Below are positions 28,767 through 32,251 of a DNA stretch of 32,251 nt, piece by piece (position 1 is the first letter of the stretch; each line of letters starts with the position of its first letter). The notes beneath the pieces were generated by a model that was given only the letters and a program-made list of their open reading frames with translations, had not been told where the DNA came from and made no database searches. This stretch comes from Eubacterium sp. GTDB lineage: Bacteria > Bacillota > Clostridia > Lachnospirales > Lachnospiraceae. A program made the translations under genes and the position numbers. The stretch is taken from contig JAIKYQ010000185.1 of assembly GCA_024683035.1 (NCBI GenBank), forward strand, positions 1 through 32,251, in the 5' to 3' direction.

Positions 28767-30125
28767 GTACTCCTTTTCTGCCTGCTCGATCACCTTCCGG
28801 TATGCCATCATCATACCGTCTGTCATATCGATTTTTATCTTCTTCCGGAGTGTTTCGTTATTCATCAAGGCAGAGACCAGATACATCCCTGCGATACGTC
28901 CCTTTTTCTTCTGCGGGAAATCGTAAAACCCGTGCTCCTTATAAAAACGATGATCCTCCTTCATCAGGCCCTGCATCTGGTAGATCAGATCGCGGAAAAT
29001 CTTCAGTCCGCCGACCCCATAGAAATTCTGCGGCTGGGTATACCGATTCCGCACCGCATATACCACCGTTTTCACCAGCCGGTCGATTTCCGCATCCGGA
29101 TCGTTCTGATCCGTGGCCACGCCAGCCAGATAATTGCCGCCGACCTGGGCACGCGCTTCGATCAGCGTCCGCAGATTCTCTTCCGCTGCCAGCTCCCCGT
29201 CAACCAGATACCCGACCGGTTTCCCCATCGTTACTGTGCGGTGTCCGTTGCAGAACTGCCTGTCATCGTAGAGCTTAAACCGGTATCCCATGGAATGATC
29301 CCGGATCGTAAAGGCAAAAATGACTGCATCTGCACTGTTGATATGCTGCCGTAAAAAGGAATCAAACCCATCCTTATACACGCATGCCCCATCCGAAGCA
29401 CAGTGAAAACAGCCCATACACCCGCCCTGGAAAGGAAATTCATGCAGATTGATCTGTTCACAGGTCCCGGGCAGCCGCTTTTCAAAACGCCGGATCATGG
29501 CCACCAGTTCCTGAGGAGGTGCAGATGGATCATAGTCTGTTACGAGTGCCGTATGCAGTTTGTCTTTCACCGTTGTTTCCCGTACATCCGATGCGATAAC
29601 AGGATGGAACGTGGTCTCATTATTCCGGACCAGTCCCGTTTCGTAAAAACCATTCTGCATATTCCAGAGCAGGAATCGGAAGAAGCTTCTCGCCTCTTTC
29701 TGCCCTTTCTTCGTCAGGATGTCTTCCATATCTGCAGACAGTCCCCGGATATAGCGCAGCTTCAGATCCTGACAGCTGTCGGAAATAAAGCGATGCGCCG
29801 TCGTATCGTAAAAATGCTTGGACGTACTGATCTGCGACGCAAATTTTCCGGAAAGATCCACGCCGTTCTCCCGGATCAATTCAATAAACCGGTGCAGCTG
29901 CGCCGGCACCAGAAACGTATAAACCGGATAGGAGAACAAAATCAGTTCCGCCCGCTCCAGGGCCTGCCGCGCCTCCGAAAAATCATTCTCCAGGCTGCGG
30001 ATCCTTTGTCCGACATGCAGGATTTCATACGTATGTTCCGGAAATAATATTTTCAGGTATTCCACCGTCTGCAGTGTTATACTGTTCTTCCCCTTGGGGG
30101 ATCCGTTCAGGATCAGAATATTCAT
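28707..30125 (-). CDS. Two-domain flavodoxin/NADPH-dependent FMN reductase-like protein
   Basis: N-terminal MNILILNGSPKGKNSITLQTVEYL; second half GGCMGCFHCASDGACVYKDGFDSFLRQHINSADAVIFAFTIRDHSM. Confidence 0.8.
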   Translation of the reverse strand: MNILILNGSPKGKNSITLQTVEYLKILFPEHTYEILHVGQRIRSLENDFSEARQALERAELILFSYPVYTFLVPAQLHRFIELIRENGVDLSGKFASQISTSKHFYDTTAHRFISDSCQDLKLRYIRGLSADMEDILTKKGQKEARSFFRFLLWNMQNGFYETGLVRNNETTFHPVIASDVRETTVKDKLHTALVTDYDPSAPPQELVAMIRRFEKRLPGTCEQINLHEFPFQGGCMGCFHCASDGACVYKDGFDSFLRQHINSADAVIFAFTIRDHSMGYRFKLYDDRQFCNGHRTVTMGKPVGYLVDGELAAEENLRTLIEARAQVGGNYLAGVATDQNDPDAEIDRLVKTVVYAVRNRYTQPQNFYGVGGLKIFRDLIYQMQGLMKEDHRFYKEHGFYDFPQKKKGRIAGMYLVSALMNNETLRKKIKIDMTDGMMMAYRKVIEQAEKEYDREKAAPKEPGSEKAAQKE

Positions 30126-30208
30126 GCCGTCATTCCCTCCGGTTCTCCATGTTGGTCTTTCCTTCCGGCTCCTATTTATATGTTATCATAAAGCTTTTCC
30201 TTTGATAA

Positions 30209-30354
30209 GCCGGATCGGTATCCTATCGCGGCCGGATCGGCATCTTCACACAGCCGGATCTGTATCTTCACACAGCCGGATCGGCATCCTATCGGCTCAG
30301 ATCAGCATCTTCACACGGCCGGATCTGTATCTTCACGCGGCCGGATCTGTGTGA
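30209..30354. repeat. 22-bp imperfect tandem repeat array, about 7 units
   Basis: Units such as GCCGGATCGGCATCTTCACACA, GCCGGATCTGTATCTTCACACA, GCCGGATCTGTATCTTCACGCG in direct succession. Confidence 0.9.
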
Positions 30355-30459
30355 CAGAACTGTGATGATACACCGGTTACAATACAGATACAACAAAACA
30401 AACAGAGAAAACGACAAAACAGAGAAGGAAAAAACACAGAGATAAAGGAGGAAAAAGTC

Positions 30460-30771
30460 ATGGCAGATATGAAGAAGATCAACGAACAGAATCTGGAAGA
30501 GGTAAACGGCGGAGCGAACGGTGTTGCAGGCGCGGGAAATCAGAGAGTAGTCGCCAATCTGCAGGCGGGTTACCTGGCAGTCCGGACCGCACCGGATTAC
30601 AAGTATGAAAACGAAATCCAGAGCACCAAGCTGTACAACGGCGATGTTGTCGAGATCACCGGCGGTTATGTACAGGGCCCCGGAGTCGGAGGTGTGATGA
30701 CCACTTACGTATGGGTCTACGTTCCCAAAACCGGTGTTTCCGGATATGTAAACAGCTACTTCCTGGCATAA
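30460..30771 (+). CDS. Small protein with bacteriocin-type double-glycine leader and SH3-like domain
   Basis: RBS AAAGGAGG; MADMKKINEQNLEEVNGG leader; AGYLAVRTAPDYKYENEIQSTKLYNGDVVEITGG...YVWVYVPKTGVSGYVNSYFLA resembles a bacterial SH3 domain. Confidence 0.82.
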   Translation: MADMKKINEQNLEEVNGGANGVAGAGNQRVVANLQAGYLAVRTAPDYKYENEIQSTKLYNGDVVEITGGYVQGPGVGGVMTTYVWVYVPKTGVSGYVNSYFLA

Positions 30772-30852
30772 GGACAGACAGACAACAACCCACTTCTGAT
30801 ATAAGGATGGGGCGGGAGCAATCCCGAAAAGCATACATACTCATGGCAGAGG

Positions 30853-30890
30853 GGCATCGCGATCAAATCGCGATGCCTCTTCTGGTTTTC
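30853..30890 (+). terminator. Hairpin terminator between convergent genes
   Basis: GGCATCGCGAT-CAA-ATCGCGATGCC (11-bp perfect stem) followed by TCTTCTGGTTTTC. Confidence 0.75.
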
Positions 30891-30901
30891 AGTAAATATC
30901 C

Positions 30902-31753
30902 TCACCGGAGCAAATATTGATCTATGACGCTTTCCAGAATCCCGGTCCGAATCGGCCTCGTCGCTGTTTCATGCGTCAGGATCAGTTCTTGTCCAGGAAA
31001 AATTCCGGCCATAATATAGTAATTAATTCTTTCGAGTGCATGATCTCGATAAGACTCATCATCCATCATTCCCAAATGTTCCCAATACATTGTCTTTCTT
31101 CTTTTTTTGTTCAGTACCGTAAAGTCCGGATAAATGGTGCCCTGCCCCTTTAGATACAACGGTTTTTCATAATAAAACGGGATCTCTTTCTTCTCCAGCA
31201 TTTCCGCAATGATCAGTTCCGTTTTAGACCGCACTCTGATACCACTTCCCGTATAGTATTCTGTATCCGTATCCCGAAACCCCTTCTTTTCATAGGTTTC
31301 CGAAAGCCATCTCTGAACAAATGTTTCCGTATCGTCTGCAATTGGCATTACCAGTTTCCTTCTGGCTTCAATACTTTTTCTTAGCAGAAGTTCTTCGGGT
31401 CCGGAATAAAAATCAGGCATGACTATATTGTTTTGATCACTGATTTTCTTCATCGAGGTTTTGTAATACAAATCCAGTTTTTCCAGTAGTTTCTTCTCTT
31501 GTTTCAATATTTTCAAAACGCGCTTGTCATAATCTTTTTGAGCAAGCCGTTGGATTAATTGTTTCTCTGACCGCTGCAAATACCTGCCGGTATTATCTCC
31601 TGAAACCGTCACCTGATAGAATTGTATTCTTTTTCCATGCATACTCACTCGCAGTCTTCCTTCTGGTGCGTTATTCAGGTTCTTTTCCAAAACAGACAGC
31701 CGAAAGCTTAGTTCCTCCAATCTGGCATATACTTGTTCTGATAAAATACTCAT
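30902..31753 (-). CDS. PD-(D/E)XK nuclease-like protein
   Basis: AAAGGAGGAAAGGT-ATG start; N-terminal coiled-coil region; SKTELIIAEML...YPDFTVLNKKRRKTMYWEHLGMMDDESYRDHALERINYY fits the E / PD / ExK-like core. Confidence 0.7.
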   Translation of the reverse strand: MSILSEQVYARLEELSFRLSVLEKNLNNAPEGRLRVSMHGKRIQFYQVTVSGDNTGRYLQRSEKQLIQRLAQKDYDKRVLKILKQEKKLLEKLDLYYKTSMKKISDQNNIVMPDFYSGPEELLLRKSIEARRKLVMPIADDTETFVQRWLSETYEKKGFRDTDTEYYTGSGIRVRSKTELIIAEMLEKKEIPFYYEKPLYLKGQGTIYPDFTVLNKKRRKTMYWEHLGMMDDESYRDHALERINYYIMAGIFPGQELILTHETATRPIRTGILESVIDQYLLR

Positions 31754-31838
31754 ACCTTTCCTCCTTTGACGTAAATACGGCTTTTTATGGATCATTTGTA
31801 ATATAAAACGTCTATCGCCTTCCACTTGGTCTGATGAT

Positions 31839-32251
31839 GACAGCTTGATATAAAACATGGCATGATTTGAGGTACTGCCATCCGGATACCCATAGCCGTG
31901 GAGACAGCTTGATGAATAGCATGACGTGATTTGAGGTGCTGCCGTCCGGATACTCTTAGCCGTGGAGACAGCTTGATGAATAGCATGACGTGATTTGAGG
32001 TGCCACCGTCCGGATACTCTTAGCCGTGGAGACGGCTTGATGAATAGTTTGATGTGATTTGAGGTGCTATCGACCGAATAATCTTGGCCATGATGACAGC
32101 TTGCTTAACAGCTAGATGTGATTTGAGCTGCTGCCGCCCGAATACTCTTAGCCGTGGGGACAGCTTTATGAATAGCTTGATATGATTTGAGGTGCTATCG
32201 ACCGAATAATCTTGGCCATGATGACAGCTTGCTTAACAGCTTGAAATGATT
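31839..32251. repeat. 64-bp tandem repeat array (6 full units + partial, runs off the window)
   Basis: Units start at 31839, 31903, 31967, 32031, 32095, 32159, 32223, exactly 64 bp apart with no indels; consensus GACAGCTTGATGAATAGCATGACGTGATTTGAGGTGCTGCCGTCCGGATACTCTTAGCCGTGGA. Confidence 0.95.

Noticed and set aside
30094-30354. 86-aa + strand ORF over the 22-bp array
   Set aside because: Coding appearance comes from the repeat; 22 bp is not a codon multiple, no good RBS, and it starts inside the antisense flavodoxin-like gene.
31792-31986. 64-aa minus-strand ORF within the 64-bp array
   Set aside because: The 64-bp period rotates the reading frame each unit; the lack of stops in units 1-3 is probably incidental.
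31839-32251. CRISPR or other guide-array interpretation of the 64-bp repeats
   Set aside because: No alternation of identical repeats with unrelated spacers: the whole unit is conserved at moderate identity. No cas genes, and the PD-(D/E)XK protein does not resemble a known Cas or Tas effector.
1-32251. tRNA or rRNA genes, integrase or transposase, prophage
   Set aside because: No tRNA-like cloverleaf, rRNA signature, transposase or integrase ORF was recognised in the sequence or ORF track.

Overview
The window looks like a chromosomal segment of a high-GC clostridial Firmicute. Lachnospiraceae is my inference from gene content and order, not a computed result. Left edge (1-4551): the end of a Tad/Flp pilus locus, with an Flp-like pilin tail, a DUF5702-type protein, two TadE-like pseudopilins, an A24 prepilin peptidase and an FHA protein. 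Next come traX-like, glgB, tatD, metG, thrH, hom, prfB (with its programmed +1 frameshift), secA, hpf, rsmI, trmN6-like, ricT/PSP1, holB, a gmk-like gene, a fused glycerol-1-phosphate dehydrogenase/HAD phosphatase, a two-gene SUF-type pair (sufB-like, sufC), an HGSNAT-like membrane protein, an Ltp-family lipoprotein, cdd, a Mug-like DNA glycosylase and a flavodoxin-like protein. The right end (30.2-32.25 kb) looks accessory: a 22-bp tandem array, a small protein with a double-glycine leader and an SH3-like domain, an orphan PD-(D/E)XK-like nuclease, and a 64-bp tandem array running off the edge. The observations most worth checking are: (1) a ~370-nt highly structured segment between secA and prfB, where a closed multi-stem domain has tandem G-A mismatches and G-U pairs only when read on the + strand, so it may be an ncRNA; (2) the GG-leader/SH3 protein with its 22-bp array; (3) the 64-bp array next to the nuclease gene; (4) the G1PDH-HAD fusion. 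All calls come from reading the sequence. No database search or folding program was run.
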